Shown here: positions 40,409-49,061 of the stretch, in pieces
Numbering within the stretch: the stretch's first letter is position 1
How the letters are laid out: each line of letters starts with the position of its first letter
Assembly (NCBI GenBank): GCA_963726615.1
Contig: CAVSCX010000006.1
Coordinates: forward strand, 1-64,000
DNA from: CAWDZK01 sp963726615
Lineage (GTDB): Bacteria; Actinomycetota; Actinomycetes; JACCUZ01
Length of the DNA stretch: 64,000 bases
Direction: 5' to 3'
Notes under the pieces: generated by a model
What the model was told of the DNA's origin: nothing
Seen by the model: only the letters and a program-made list of their open reading frames with translations
Databases searched by the model: none
Position numbers and translations under genes: made by a program

Positions 40409-42277
40409 TCAGCCGAGCCGATCGTCGACGTAGCACCACCGCCACGCCTCACCCGTCTCGAAGCTGCGCATCACCGGGTGCTGGGTCTCGGTGAAGTGCC
40501 GGTCGGCGTGCCTCTCCGGCGACGAGTCGCAGCACCCGACGTGCCCGCAGGACAGGCACAGCCGGAGGTGCACCCAACGGGTGCCGTCGCGCAGGCACTC
40601 CTCGCAGCCCTCCGGGGTCGACGGCTTGATGGCCGGTGGAGCCGCCTGCAGGTGCTCGCAGTCCTCGGCGCGGTCGATGCGGGCGACCAGCTCTTGCTCG
40701 ACGGCAAAACCCTTGTCCTCGAGCCGGTCCAGCAACGACTCCTCGGCGTCGAGCAGGGTGAGCACGTCGCGCAGCACCTCGTCGTCGACCTTGCCCGAGG
40801 CGCGTGCCTCGAGCACGACCCGACGCTCGGCGTCCAGCATCTCCTGGCGCAGCCGGCGGTACAGCTCGCTGGGGGTCTCGTCGTCGCTCGGGGCACCGAG
40901 CCGCTCCCACGCCGCGTCGGCCCGGCTGCGGGCCCGCTCTTCGAGTCGACCGATCACCGTCGGGTCGAACCCGTCCTCCCTGAGCTCCTCCAGCCGGTCG
41001 AGTCCGGCACGCGTCGCCCGGGACAGCAGGGCCGCCTCCTCGAGCGCGTCCTCGGCCGGGTCAGGTCCCGGCAGGCCGATCGCGCGGACCAGCACCGGAA
41101 GGGTGCCGCCGTTGACGAGGAGCGTGCCCCCCACCACAGCGAAGGCCGCGAGGATGAGGACGTCCCGGTGCGGCGTCTCGGCGGGCAGGACGAAGGCGGC
41201 CGCCAGCGTGACGACGCCGCGCATCCCGGCCCAGGACACCAGGGCAGCATGGCTCCAGGTCCACGCGTTCTGCCGCATCGTCGAGGTGCCGAACTTGTAC
41301 GCCGCGGTGGCGGCATACACCCAGACGACCCGCGTCAGCACGGTCGCGACGACGACGGCCCCGCAGACCACCGCGATCGTCGTGTACCCGAGGTCGTCCC
41401 GGCCGGCCCGCTGGACGATCTTGGCGACCTGGAGCCCGATGAGCAGGAAGACCGCGTTCTCCAGGACGAACGTGATCGTGCGCCAGTTGGTCTGCTCCGC
41501 CAGCCTCGACGACGCCGATTGCAGGACCGGGGACTTGTGGCCGAGCAGCAGTCCGACGATGACGACGGACAGGACGCCGCTCGCGTGGACCGCCTCGGCA
41601 GCCAGGTAGGTGAGGAACGGCGCCACGAGGGAGAGGGTCGTGTCGAGCACCGGGTCCACGACCCGCTTGCGAGCGGCGGCCAGGACGGCGGCCAGCACCA
41701 GGCCGACGGCTATCCCGCCGCCGGCGGCGAGCGCGAACGACGTGCCGACGTCGACGACCGTGACTGTCGTCGCGATCGCCGCAGCGGACGTGCTCAGCGC
41801 CACCAGCGCGGTCGCGTCGTTGAGCAGGCTCTCGCCCTCCAGGATCGACACGGTCCGGCGGGGCATGCCCACCCGCCGCGCGATCGCGGTGGCCGCGACC
41901 GCGTCCGGCGGCGACACCACGGCCCCGAGTGCCAGGCCGGCAGCCAGGGTCATGCCCGGGACGACCCACCAGGTGACGAGGCCCACCCCGACGGTCGTGA
42001 ACGCGATCGCGCCGACCGCGAGGATCCCGATGGCCTGCCGGTTGGCCCGGACGTCGACCAGCGACGTGCGCAGGGCAGCGGAGTAGAGCAGCGGCGGGAG
42101 GAAGCCGATGAGCACCAGCTCCGGCTCGATGCGGTACTCCGGCACGCCGGGCACGAAGGAGGCCAGCAGCCCCACGACCACCAGCGACAGTGGGGCGGAC
42201 AGGCCGAGACGCCGCGCCGCGGCGGCGACAACTGCCACCGTGACGACGAACGCCAGGATCTGGAGTGCCTCACTCAC
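40409..42277 (-). CDS. CPA1-type Na+/H+ antiporter with C-terminal UBP zinc finger
   Basis: A 622-residue protein. Residues 1-410 hold about 12 membrane helices with NhaP/CPA1 motifs: FLPPLLYSAALR, VVSPPDAVAATAIA and ILEGESLLNDATALV (the ion-binding Asp region), and SWAGMRGVVTLAAA. A helical cytosolic region (about 415-530) leads into a UBP-type zinc finger, CEECLRDGTRWVHLRLCLSC followed by GHVGCCDSSPERHADRHF. The zinc finger in eukaryotes binds ubiquitin tails; here it may bind another C-terminus. It should exchange Na+ for protons. It is monocistronic. Confidence 0.9.
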   Translation of the reverse strand: MSEALQILAFVVTVAVVAAAARRLGLSAPLSLVVVGLLASFVPGVPEYRIEPELVLIGFLPPLLYSAALRTSLVDVRANRQAIGILAVGAIAFTTVGVGLVTWWVVPGMTLAAGLALGAVVSPPDAVAATAIARRVGMPRRTVSILEGESLLNDATALVALSTSAAAIATTVTVVDVGTSFALAAGGGIAVGLVLAAVLAAARKRVVDPVLDTTLSLVAPFLTYLAAEAVHASGVLSVVIVGLLLGHKSPVLQSASSRLAEQTNWRTITFVLENAVFLLIGLQVAKIVQRAGRDDLGYTTIAVVCGAVVVATVLTRVVWVYAATAAYKFGTSTMRQNAWTWSHAALVSWAGMRGVVTLAAAFVLPAETPHRDVLILAAFAVVGGTLLVNGGTLPVLVRAIGLPGPDPAEDALEEAALLSRATRAGLDRLEELREDGFDPTVIGRLEERARSRADAAWERLGAPSDDETPSELYRRLRQEMLDAERRVVLEARASGKVDDEVLRDVLTLLDAEESLLDRLEDKGFAVEQELVARIDRAEDCEHLQAAPPAIKPSTPEGCEECLRDGTRWVHLRLCLSCGHVGCCDSSPERHADRHFTETQHPVMRSFETGEAWRWCYVDDRLG

Positions 42278-42331
42278 GGCTGGTCACAGCGTCGGCTGCC
42301 CGACAGGGATTCCCCGGCCGTCGTGGTCGCC

Positions 42332-43036
42332 TCAGCGGTACTCCGGGTTGGGGTGGTCGAACCGCGCCCCCGCGTCCCACTCGGTCCGCTGGTTGCCCCA
42401 GGCGGGCACACCGCCGGCGTCCTTGAGCAGCCGGGCCAGGTGCAGCAGGTTCCAGGACATGAACGTCGTGTTGCGCCGGGTGAACTCGTTCTGCGGGCCG
42501 CCGGAGTCCTCGTCGAGGTAGCTGGGTCCCGGGCCGGCCTCCCCGATCCAGCCGGCGTCCGCCTGCGGAGGGATCGTGCACCCGAGATGCTGCAGCGAGT
42601 AGAGGACGTTCATCGCCACGTGCTTGATGCCGTCCTCGTTGCCGGTGACGATGACGCCGCCGACCTTTCCGTAGTAGGCGTACTGCCCGGCGTCGTTGAG
42701 CTCCGCGCTGTTGCCGTAGAGGCGTTCGACCACCCGGGTGCAGACGCTGCTCTTGTCGCCGAGCCAGATCGGCGTGCAGATGACGAGGATGTCGGCGGCC
42801 TTGACCGTCCGGTAGATCTCCGGCCAGTCGTCCCGGTCGAAGCCGTGCTCGCGCATGTCCGGCTGCACGCCCGGGGGCAGCTCGTGGTCCACCGCCCGCA
42901 CCTCGTCGACGTGCACGCCCTGCGCCCGCATGACAGCGATGCTGTTGGCAGCGAGCCCGGCGGTGTGCGACGGCTCGGGGCTCGGCTTGAGGGTGCAGTT
43001 GAGGAACAGCGCCCGCAGGTCGCCGTAGGTCGTCAC
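42332..43036 (-). CDS. flavodoxin-like NAD(P)H-dependent FMN reductase family protein
   Basis: A 234-residue flavodoxin-fold protein: RALFLNCTLKPSPEPSHT (phosphate loop), ICTPIWLGDKSSVCTRVVERLYG (FMN-contacting region) and GVIVTGNEDGIKHVAMNVLY. Likely an NADPH-dependent FMN reductase/quinone reductase or an azoreductase-like enzyme. It sits between the antiporter and ku genes, all on the minus strand, without overlap. Confidence 0.85.
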   Translation of the reverse strand: MTTYGDLRALFLNCTLKPSPEPSHTAGLAANSIAVMRAQGVHVDEVRAVDHELPPGVQPDMREHGFDRDDWPEIYRTVKAADILVICTPIWLGDKSSVCTRVVERLYGNSAELNDAGQYAYYGKVGGVIVTGNEDGIKHVAMNVLYSLQHLGCTIPPQADAGWIGEAGPGPSYLDEDSGGPQNEFTRRNTTFMSWNLLHLARLLKDAGGVPAWGNQRTEWDAGARFDHPNPEYR

Positions 43037-43073
43037 GGTCGGGTGCCGTCCAGGTGCTGTCGTCGCGCGGGGG

Positions 43074-44009
43074 TCATGCCGAACGCCGAGTCGCAGTCTT
43101 CTTGGCGGCCTTCTTGGCGGCCTTCTTCGCAGGTGCCTTCTTCGCGGCCTTCTTGGACGACTTCTCCGCGGCGGCGGCCTTCTTGTCGGCCTTCTTCGCC
43201 GGCTTGTCCTCGGCCGCGGCCGAGCCGCTCGCGCGGCGTTCCTTCGCCTCGGCGACGCTGCGTCGCAACGCCTCCATCAGGTCGACGACCTGTCCGGTGG
43301 AGGCCGGCTCCTCGGCCGGTGCCACGACCTCACGGCCGGCCACCTTGGCGTCGATGACCTCCTCGAGGGCGCCGCGGTACTCGTCGGTGAACTCCTCCGG
43401 CTCGAAGTCGCCGGACAGCGCATTGATGTAGGACTCCGCCATCGCGAGCTCCTGCTCACGAACCTTGACGTCGTCGTCGACGAAGTCGAGCTTGGGCTCT
43501 CGCACCTCGTCCGGCCACAGCAGCGTCTGCAGCACGAGCACGCCGTCACGGGCGCGCAGCATGGCGAGCCGCTCCCGCTGGCGAAGGGCGACCTTCACCA
43601 CCGCGACCCGGTCCGACTTCTCCAGCGAGTCGCGCAGCAGGACGTAGGGCTTCACGTCGCCGGTCGGGTCGCAGTAGTACGGCTTGCTCATCTGCACGGC
43701 GTCGATCTGCTCCGCCGGGACGAAGCTGAGCACCTCGACAGATCGGGACGAGGAGATCGGCAGGTTGGCGAAGTCGTCGTCGTCGAGAACCACCATCTCG
43801 CCGTCCGGCAGCTCGTACCCCTTGGCGATGTCGGCATAGGCCACCTCCTCGCCGTCCACCGAGCAGACCCGCTTGTAGCGGATCCGGCCGCCGTCCTCGC
43901 GGTGCACCTGCCGGAAGGAGATGTCCTTCTCCTCGGTGGCGCTGTACAGGCGGACCGGGATCGAGACCAGCCCGAAGGAGATCGCGCCCTTCCAGATGCT
44001 CTGCGGCAT
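43074..44009 (-). CDS. ku: Ku DNA-end-binding protein (NHEJ)
   Basis: A 311-residue homodimeric Ku that loads onto double-strand ends and recruits ligase D for end joining. The start MPQSIWKGAISFGLVSIPVRLY is diagnostic, with RYKRVCSVDG, YYCDPTGDVKPYVLLRD and LLWPDEVREP. The C-terminus after residue 255 is a long Lys/Ala-rich tail with AKK repeats, like the basic tails that let mycobacterial and Streptomyces Ku bind DNA away from ends. ligD is not in the window. ATG 44009 is fixed by the family start. A perfect palindrome lies 58 bases upstream. Confidence 0.95.
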   Translation of the reverse strand: MPQSIWKGAISFGLVSIPVRLYSATEEKDISFRQVHREDGGRIRYKRVCSVDGEEVAYADIAKGYELPDGEMVVLDDDDFANLPISSSRSVEVLSFVPAEQIDAVQMSKPYYCDPTGDVKPYVLLRDSLEKSDRVAVVKVALRQRERLAMLRARDGVLVLQTLLWPDEVREPKLDFVDDDVKVREQELAMAESYINALSGDFEPEEFTDEYRGALEEVIDAKVAGREVVAPAEEPASTGQVVDLMEALRRSVAEAKERRASGSAAAEDKPAKKADKKAAAAEKSSKKAAKKAPAKKAAKKAAKKTATRRSA

Positions 44010-44067
44010 GCGCCCATGATCGTGCCCCGGGGCCGGACGCGCCAGCGCGGACCGGTCGCCGGGGCTC

Positions 44068-44079
44068 TTTGTCGACAAA
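44068..44079. promoter_or_regulatory. 12-bp perfect palindrome in the ku upstream region
   Basis: TTTGTCGACAAA is perfectly self-complementary and stands out as AT-rich in very GC-rich DNA. It lies 58 bases upstream of the ku ATG and 61 bases before the divergent zinc-ribbon gene, so it could be an operator for either. It does not match the actinobacterial LexA box (GAAC-N4-GTTC). Confidence 0.4.
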
Positions 44080-44140
44080 TTCAGGTCGGTGGCGGCGCGT
44101 CCTGCCGGGTTGTGTCCAGGGCCCGTGGCACCGTCGAGGC

Positions 44141-44353
44141 ATGACCACGAGCGCAGTCGTCCTGAGGTGGTGCGCCACCTGCCTCGCCGAGACCATGTTC
44201 GAGCAGCCCGAGTGCCGGGACCACCACGAGGCCGAGTGCCCGGAGTGGGTCTGCGTCGGCTGCGGGGACGCCTTGCTGCTCGGATTCGCCCCGCCCGAGC
44301 GTGACCGTCGGCACCGGCGCGCAGCCCGGCGCCAGGGGCACCGGGTCGCCTGA
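44141..44353 (+). CDS. small Cys/His-rich (zinc-ribbon-like) protein
   Basis: A 70-residue protein with CATC, CRDHHEAEC and CVGC groups that could form a zinc ribbon, and a basic Arg-rich tail. It is divergent from ku across a palindrome and is followed by the PsiE-like gene after 21 bases. No family is recognised. The ATG has only a weak GAGG close by. Confidence 0.5.
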   Translation: MTTSAVVLRWCATCLAETMFEQPECRDHHEAECPEWVCVGCGDALLLGFAPPERDRRHRRAARRQGHRVA

Positions 44354-44374
44354 CGCACCCGTGAGCAGCACACA

Positions 44375-44935
44375 GTGACCGGCAGGGAGTCGGACCAGGA
44401 GCCGCCGCGCTACGTCCGCATCGGCAACGCGTTGCTGGCCATCACGGAGGACGTGGTCTACGTCGGCATCGCGGTCGTCCTGGCGGTGTCCGCACTGGCC
44501 CTGCTGGTCGACGCCGCCCACGGGATGACCGATCTGGGCGGGGACGTGGCCACCACCGAGGTGGTGCTCGACGTCCTCGACTCGCTCCTGCTCGTCTTCA
44601 TCGTCGTCGAGCTGCTCTTCGCCGTCCGGGTGATCCTCGGCAAGCGGGAGGTCGTCGCCGAGCCCTTCCTCGTCGTCGGCATCATCGCCTCGATCAAGGA
44701 GATCATCGTCCTCTCCGTCGAGGCCGCGGACCTCGTGGGCAAGGGCGAGAAGTTCACCCACGCCATCGTCGAGGTCGGGGTCCTGGGCGCGCTGGTGCTG
44801 GTGCTCGCCGTCGCTGCGATCCTGCTCCGGGCCAAGGAGCGTCAGCCGGAGGAGGGCGACGAGACCTCCCGGTCGGAGAGCCGCAAGGACGGCGACGCGC
44901 TGAAGGTCGGTCAGGGCGACCCGCGCGACGCCTGA
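44375..44935 (+). CDS. PsiE-like (phosphate-starvation-inducible E family) membrane protein
   Basis: A 186-residue protein with four membrane helices, including VVYVGIAVVLAVSALALLVDA and VLGALVLVLAVAAILL, and the conserved loop RVILGKREVVAEPFLVVGIIASIKEIIVLSVE with acidic residues inside the membrane. This matches the PsiE family, whose function is unknown. A charged C-terminal tail follows. GTG start. It may be cotranscribed with the zinc-ribbon gene. Confidence 0.8.
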   Translation: MTGRESDQEPPRYVRIGNALLAITEDVVYVGIAVVLAVSALALLVDAAHGMTDLGGDVATTEVVLDVLDSLLLVFIVVELLFAVRVILGKREVVAEPFLVVGIIASIKEIIVLSVEAADLVGKGEKFTHAIVEVGVLGALVLVLAVAAILLRAKERQPEEGDETSRSESRKDGDALKVGQGDPRDA

Positions 44936-44969
44936 CCCCCGGCCGTTCACCCCGGGGCCGGGCGCAGGG

Positions 44970-45368
44970 TCAGCCGACGAGCTCGCCGTCGGTGCGCTCG
45001 TCGGCCCAGCAGCGGACGATGTCGCGCACCGAGAGGATGCCGGCCACCTCGCCCTGGTCCAGGACCACGAGGTGCCGGAAGCCGCCGTGCATCATCGCCT
45101 CGGCCGCCTGCTCGAGGCTCCAGGTGGGGGCGGCGTAGACCAGGTCGCCGGTGAGGTGGTGCCGCACGTGCTCGGTGTCCGGGTCCTGCCCCGCGCCGAC
45201 CGAGGCCAGCACGTCGCGCTCGGTGAGGATGCCGATGCCTGCGCCGTCCGGGTCGTGCACGACCGCAGCGCCGACGTGCCGGCGGGACATCGCCCGGCTG
45301 GCCTCGCGCAGCGTGTGGTCGGGGCCGATGGTGAGCACCTCGGGGCTCATGCCCTCGCGGACCTGCAT
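44970..45368 (-). CDS. two-CBS-domain protein
   Basis: A 132-residue protein made of paired CBS domains: TIGPDHTLREASRAMSRRHVGAAVV and GIGILTERDVLASV, then WSLEQAAEAMMHGGFRHLVVLD and EVAGILSVRDIVRCW. Such stand-alone pairs bind adenosine nucleotides and regulate other proteins. No partner is adjacent. The start MQVREGMSPEV agrees with the family. Confidence 0.88.
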   Translation of the reverse strand: MQVREGMSPEVLTIGPDHTLREASRAMSRRHVGAAVVHDPDGAGIGILTERDVLASVGAGQDPDTEHVRHHLTGDLVYAAPTWSLEQAAEAMMHGGFRHLVVLDQGEVAGILSVRDIVRCWADERTDGELVG

Positions 45369-45468
45369 GGTCGGGACCTCCTCGGACGGACGTCGGACCT
45401 ACCCATCCTGTCGTGGCCGGCGCCGGCAGGGAAGGGAAACGTGCTGGGCGGGCCGTATCCTCGGCCCG

Positions 45469-46290
45469 GTGGCGAGCGAGACGGTGACCGTGCCGGCAGG
45501 TGCCGTCGGAACAGGTGCCGTCGGAACAGGTGCCGTCGGAACAGGTGCCGATGCCAGACCGGCGGCCGGACGGCTCGGCGCCAGCCTGGACCCGCCGGTG
45601 GTGCTCACCCTGGTGTGGGTGCCGCTCGTACTGCTGCTCGACGTCGGCGCGGGCATCTGGCTGCAGCGCGCGCTCGGTGCCGGCACCTGGCTTCTGCTGC
45701 TCGCTCTGCTGCGCCGCGAGTCACCGCTGGTCCGGGCCCAGGTCGCGGTGGTCGTGGTGTTCGCGACCGCGGTGGAGTACACGTTCTCGCCGCTGCTGGA
45801 GGTGTACGTCTACCGGCTCGACAACGTCCCGTCGTTCGTGCCGCCGGGGCACGGCCTCGTCTACCTCTGCGCGCTGGCCATCGGCCGGGCCGACTGGGTG
45901 CACCGCAGGTCCGGAGCCCTGGTGGTGGCGACCGTCGCCGCCGGCGGTGCCTACGCCGCGTGGGGGCTGATGCTGTCCGGCCGGCCCGATGCCCTCGGTG
46001 CCTTCTGGTACCTCTGCCTGCTCGGCTTCCTTGCCTGGGGCCGGTCCCGGACGCTGTACGTCGGTGCCTTCCTCGTCGTCACCTACCTCGAGCTGCTCGG
46101 TACCTGGCTGGGCACCTGGTCCTGGTCCACCCTCGACCCGACCGGTCTGGTGACGATCGGGAACCCACCCTCCGGGGCCGCCGGCGGGTACGGCTGGTTC
46201 GACCTGGCCGCGGTACTGGCCGGGCCCATGGTCCTCGCCGCGGCACGCCGCCTCCACCGCCACCGATCGGCGGAGATCCACAGCTCCTGA
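45469..46290 (+). CDS. multi-pass membrane protein of unknown function
   Basis: A 273-residue protein with about eight membrane helices after an N-terminal head of four pentapeptide repeats (GTGAV). Features include VEYTFSPLLEVYVYRLDNVPSFVPPGHG, with conserved-looking acidic and Tyr residues, and LLGTWLGTWSWSTLDP. This resembles a family of actinobacterial integral proteins with no known role. GTG 45469 starts just before the repeat; a later start after the repeat is possible. Confidence 0.65.
   Translation: MASETVTVPAGAVGTGAVGTGAVGTGADARPAAGRLGASLDPPVVLTLVWVPLVLLLDVGAGIWLQRALGAGTWLLLLALLRRESPLVRAQVAVVVVFATAVEYTFSPLLEVYVYRLDNVPSFVPPGHGLVYLCALAIGRADWVHRRSGALVVATVAAGGAYAAWGLMLSGRPDALGAFWYLCLLGFLAWGRSRTLYVGAFLVVTYLELLGTWLGTWSWSTLDPTGLVTIGNPPSGAAGGYGWFDLAAVLAGPMVLAAARRLHRHRSAEIHSS
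45496..45555 (+). repeat. 15-bp tandem repeat encoding GTGAV units
   Basis: Four units of 15 bases, the first three nearly identical (ACAGGTGCCGTCGGA type) and the fourth diverged. They lie in frame at the N-terminus of the membrane-protein gene, so copy number would change without frameshift. They may be variable between strains. Confidence 0.7.
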
Positions 46291-46353
46291 GCTGCCGCGG
46301 CACGCCGGTGCTGGCGGGCGTGTCGTGAGCGAAGGGGACCGGCGGCCGGGGTC

Positions 46354-46408
46354 GACTCCCCAACAACTGCTTGACGGTTGCCCGGGCGGTCCGACAGACT
46401 CCCCAACA
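46354..46408 (+). promoter_or_regulatory. arsR-family gene promoter region with direct repeats
   Basis: GACTCCCCAACA occurs twice, at 46354-46365 and 46397-46408, 43 bases apart, and the second copy ends at the first base of the regulator ATG. Between them is TTGACG (46371-46376), a good -35 box, with CAGACT at 46395-46400 as a weak -10. CAAC/GTTG at 46364-46380 forms a short inverted repeat around the -35. This looks like an autoregulated promoter. Confidence 0.4.
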
Positions 46409-46938
46409 TGTCTTCGGGGGTCACCGACGCGGACCGGGTCGTCTCGTTGCGAGCGCTGGCGCACCCGGTGCGGCTGCAGATCCTGTCGCTGCTGACGGGG
46501 GCGGCGATGTCCGCCGCCGAGATCGGCCGCGAGCTCGGGATCACGCACGCGAACGCCAGCTATCACCTGCGGCAGCTGATCGCCGCCGGGCAGCTGGTCG
46601 AGGCGGGTGAGGAGACGATCCGGGGCGGCCGGGCGAGGCGCTACCGGTACGACGTCGCCGCTCCGGGCGCCTCGGCGCACGACGCTGACGAGCGCAGCGC
46701 GTTCTTCCGGGTGCTGGCCGACGAGCTGGTCCGGCGTGCCACGACGGCCGACCCGGCCGGCAGGGGGCACAGCACCGACGCCGAGCTCTGGGTGTCTCCG
46801 GAGGCGTGGGCCGCGGCACTCGAGCTGGTGCGGAAGGCCAGCACGGACCTGCATGCGGTCGCGCAGCCGCCCCGGTCCGCGGGCACCGTGCACGTCAGCC
46901 TGACACTCGGTCTGTTCCAGATGCAGGCCGGCTCGTGA
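46408..46938 (+). CDS. ArsR-family winged-helix transcriptional regulator
   Basis: A 176-residue regulator. Its helix-turn-helix is in RALAHPVRLQILSLLTG, SAAEIGRELGITHANASYHLRQL and GGRARRYRYDV. The longer C-terminal domain of about 90 residues differs from metal sensors, and no CxC metal motif is seen, so the ligand is unlikely to be arsenic-type metal. The downstream MFS exporter overlaps its stop (GTGA), so the regulator probably controls that transporter and itself. Confidence 0.88.
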   Translation: MSSGVTDADRVVSLRALAHPVRLQILSLLTGAAMSAAEIGRELGITHANASYHLRQLIAAGQLVEAGEETIRGGRARRYRYDVAAPGASAHDADERSAFFRVLADELVRRATTADPAGRGHSTDAELWVSPEAWAAALELVRKASTDLHAVAQPPRSAGTVHVSLTLGLFQMQAGS

Positions 46939-48176
46939 GCGTCCGGGCGGTGCTGCGGCACCGGTCGTACACCTACCTGCTGACCGGCCGCACCGTCTCG
47001 CTGGTCGGCAACTCGATGGCGAGCATCGCCGTCACCTTCGCCGTGCTCGACCTGACCGGCTCGGTCGGCGACCTCGGGCTGGTGCTCGCTGCCCGCAGCC
47101 TGCCGCAGGTGGTGTTCCTGCTCTTCGGCGGCGTGATCGCCGACCGGTTGCCCCGGCACCTCGTGCTTGTCGTCACCAACGTGGTCAGCGCGGCCACCCA
47201 GGCCGTGGCGGCGGCGCTGCTGCTGACCGACCATGCCACGGTCGGCGCGCTCGCGGCGCTGGGCGCGGTCAACGGTGCGTCGACGGCGTTCATCTTCCCG
47301 GCCAGCGCCGGGCTGCTGCCGCAGACGGTACCGACGGATGAGCTGCAGCCGGCCAACGTGCTGCTGCGGATGTTCTCCACGGCCGCGATGATCGGCGGCG
47401 TCTCCGTCGGCGGCGTGCTCGTCGCCGGTGTGGGCCCGGGCTGGGGTCTGGCCGTGGACGCGACGTCCTTCCTCGCGGCCGCTGCCTGCTTCGCTGCCAT
47501 CCGCGTCGACCCGCACGAGCGACTGGCGTCGGGCAACGTCCTGGTCGACCTGCGAGAGGGCTGGTCGGCGTTCCGGTCCCGGACCTGGCTCTGGGTGGTC
47601 GTGCTCGCGTTCGGGGTCATCAACGCGGTGCACGCCGCAGGCTGGAGCACGCTGGGTCCGAAGATCGCCGACGAGACGTTCGGCCGGCAGGGCTGGGGCT
47701 TCGTCCTCGCCGCCGAGACCGCCGGGATGTTCCTGGCCGGGCTCTTGCTGCTGCGGGTCCGGTTCCGGCGCCCGCTGTTCGTCGGGATGCTCGGGGTCAC
47801 GGTCTGGTCGCCGCTGATGCTCGTCCTCGCTGCGGAGCCGGCCGTGCTCGTGCTGGTCGTCGCGAGCCTCGTGGCCGGCTCGGCGATCGAGCTGTTCGGG
47901 GTCGGCTGGGACCTCACCATGCAGCAGCACGTCCCACCGCACCTGCTCAGCCGGGTCTACGCCTACGACGCGCTGGGCTCCCTGGTGGCGATCCCGCTCG
48001 GCCAGGTCCTCGCCGGACCGGCCGCAGCCTGGCTCGGCCTCCGGCCGGCCGTCGTGCTCTGCGCGGTCGTGCTGATGCTCGTCGGGGCAACGGCGACGGC
48101 CGTGCCCGCCGTACGCCGGCTGGAGCGCACCGACCTCGCCGAACCGGTGCCGGTCGGTGACACCGCTAGGGCGTGA
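46935..48176 (+). CDS. MFS transporter (exporter-like)
   Basis: A 413-residue major-facilitator protein with about 12 membrane helices, resembling the DHA-type/MFS_3 exporters: YLLTGRTVSLVGNSMASIAVTFAV, GGVIADRLPRHLVLVVTN, and a late MQQHVPPHLLSRVYAYDALGS. It probably expels a drug or metabolite. The GTG start overlaps the stop of the ArsR-type regulator. Its 3' end overlaps convergent hisN by 11 bases. Confidence 0.87.
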   Translation: MSVRAVLRHRSYTYLLTGRTVSLVGNSMASIAVTFAVLDLTGSVGDLGLVLAARSLPQVVFLLFGGVIADRLPRHLVLVVTNVVSAATQAVAAALLLTDHATVGALAALGAVNGASTAFIFPASAGLLPQTVPTDELQPANVLLRMFSTAAMIGGVSVGGVLVAGVGPGWGLAVDATSFLAAAACFAAIRVDPHERLASGNVLVDLREGWSAFRSRTWLWVVVLAFGVINAVHAAGWSTLGPKIADETFGRQGWGFVLAAETAGMFLAGLLLLRVRFRRPLFVGMLGVTVWSPLMLVLAAEPAVLVLVVASLVAGSAIELFGVGWDLTMQQHVPPHLLSRVYAYDALGSLVAIPLGQVLAGPAAAWLGLRPAVVLCAVVLMLVGATATAVPAVRRLERTDLAEPVPVGDTARA

Positions 48177-48948
48177 GCCGCCGCACCACCTCGTCGTGCA
48201 GGTGGCCGTTGGTGGCGACGGCGCTGCCTCCCGCCGGGCCGTCGGCGCCGGTGAGGTCGGTGAACCTGCCGCCGGCCTCGGTCACGATCACCGATGGAGC
48301 CGCCAGGTCGTGCAGGGCGACCTCGGGCTCTGCCGCGACGTCCACGGCACCTTCCGCGACGAGCATGTAGCTCCAGAAGTCGCCGTACGCGCGGCTGCGC
48401 CAGACGTCGCGGGTCAGGCCGAGGAACGCCTCCCCGCGGCCGTGGTCGTGCCAGCCGGACAGGCCGGAGTAGGACAACGACGCGTCGTCCAGCGTGGTCA
48501 CCGAGGACACTGCCATCCGCGACGCCGCCGTCAGGCTCTTGCCGGTCCAGGCACCGGACCCGATGCCGGCCCACCAGCGACGGCCCAGGCTGGGCGCGCT
48601 GACCAGACCGGCCACGACCTCGTCGCCGTCCATCAGAGCGATCAGCGTGGCCCAGACCGGAACACCCCGGACGAAGTTCTTGGTCCCGTCGATCGGGTCG
48701 AGGATCCACCGGCGAGGCCCATGGCCGACGGCGCCGAGCTCCTCACCGAGGATGGCATCCCGTGGCCGGGCCCGCGCCAGGATCGACCGGATCGACTCCT
48801 CGACGCCGGTGTCGGCGTCAGTGACCGGCGTCAGGTCCGGCTTGCTGGTGACCTCCAGGTCGAGCGCTCGGAAGCGTGACATCGAGATGGAGTCGGCGGA
48901 GTCGGCCAGGACGTGCGCCAGACGGAGGTCGTCGTCGTAGGCCGGCAT
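48166..48948 (-). CDS. hisN: histidinol-phosphatase (inositol-monophosphatase family)
   Basis: A 260-residue Mg-dependent phosphatase. Metal-site motifs are GEELGAVGHG, WILDPIDGTKNFVRGVPVWATLIAL, and the late ALHDLAAPSVIVTEAGG. The form LDPIDGTKNFVRG is typical of actinobacterial HisN, which removes phosphate from histidinol-phosphate in histidine synthesis. No other his genes are nearby, as usual. Other inositol-monophosphatase activities remain possible. Confidence 0.87.
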   Translation of the reverse strand: MPAYDDDLRLAHVLADSADSISMSRFRALDLEVTSKPDLTPVTDADTGVEESIRSILARARPRDAILGEELGAVGHGPRRWILDPIDGTKNFVRGVPVWATLIALMDGDEVVAGLVSAPSLGRRWWAGIGSGAWTGKSLTAASRMAVSSVTTLDDASLSYSGLSGWHDHGRGEAFLGLTRDVWRSRAYGDFWSYMLVAEGAVDVAAEPEVALHDLAAPSVIVTEAGGRFTDLTGADGPAGGSAVATNGHLHDEVVRRLTP

Positions 48949-49061
48949 GTAACGAACGGTACAAGTCTCTTCCCGGTACTCCAGTCATCGCCGCATACTT
49001 CCGAACATCGACGTGGGAACTCGTCACGCACGCAGTCACCTCGTCCCGAGAGAGGGAGGCC

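Noticed and set aside
44068..44079. LexA/SOS box controlling ku
   Set aside because: The palindrome lacks the GAAC-N4-GTTC pattern.
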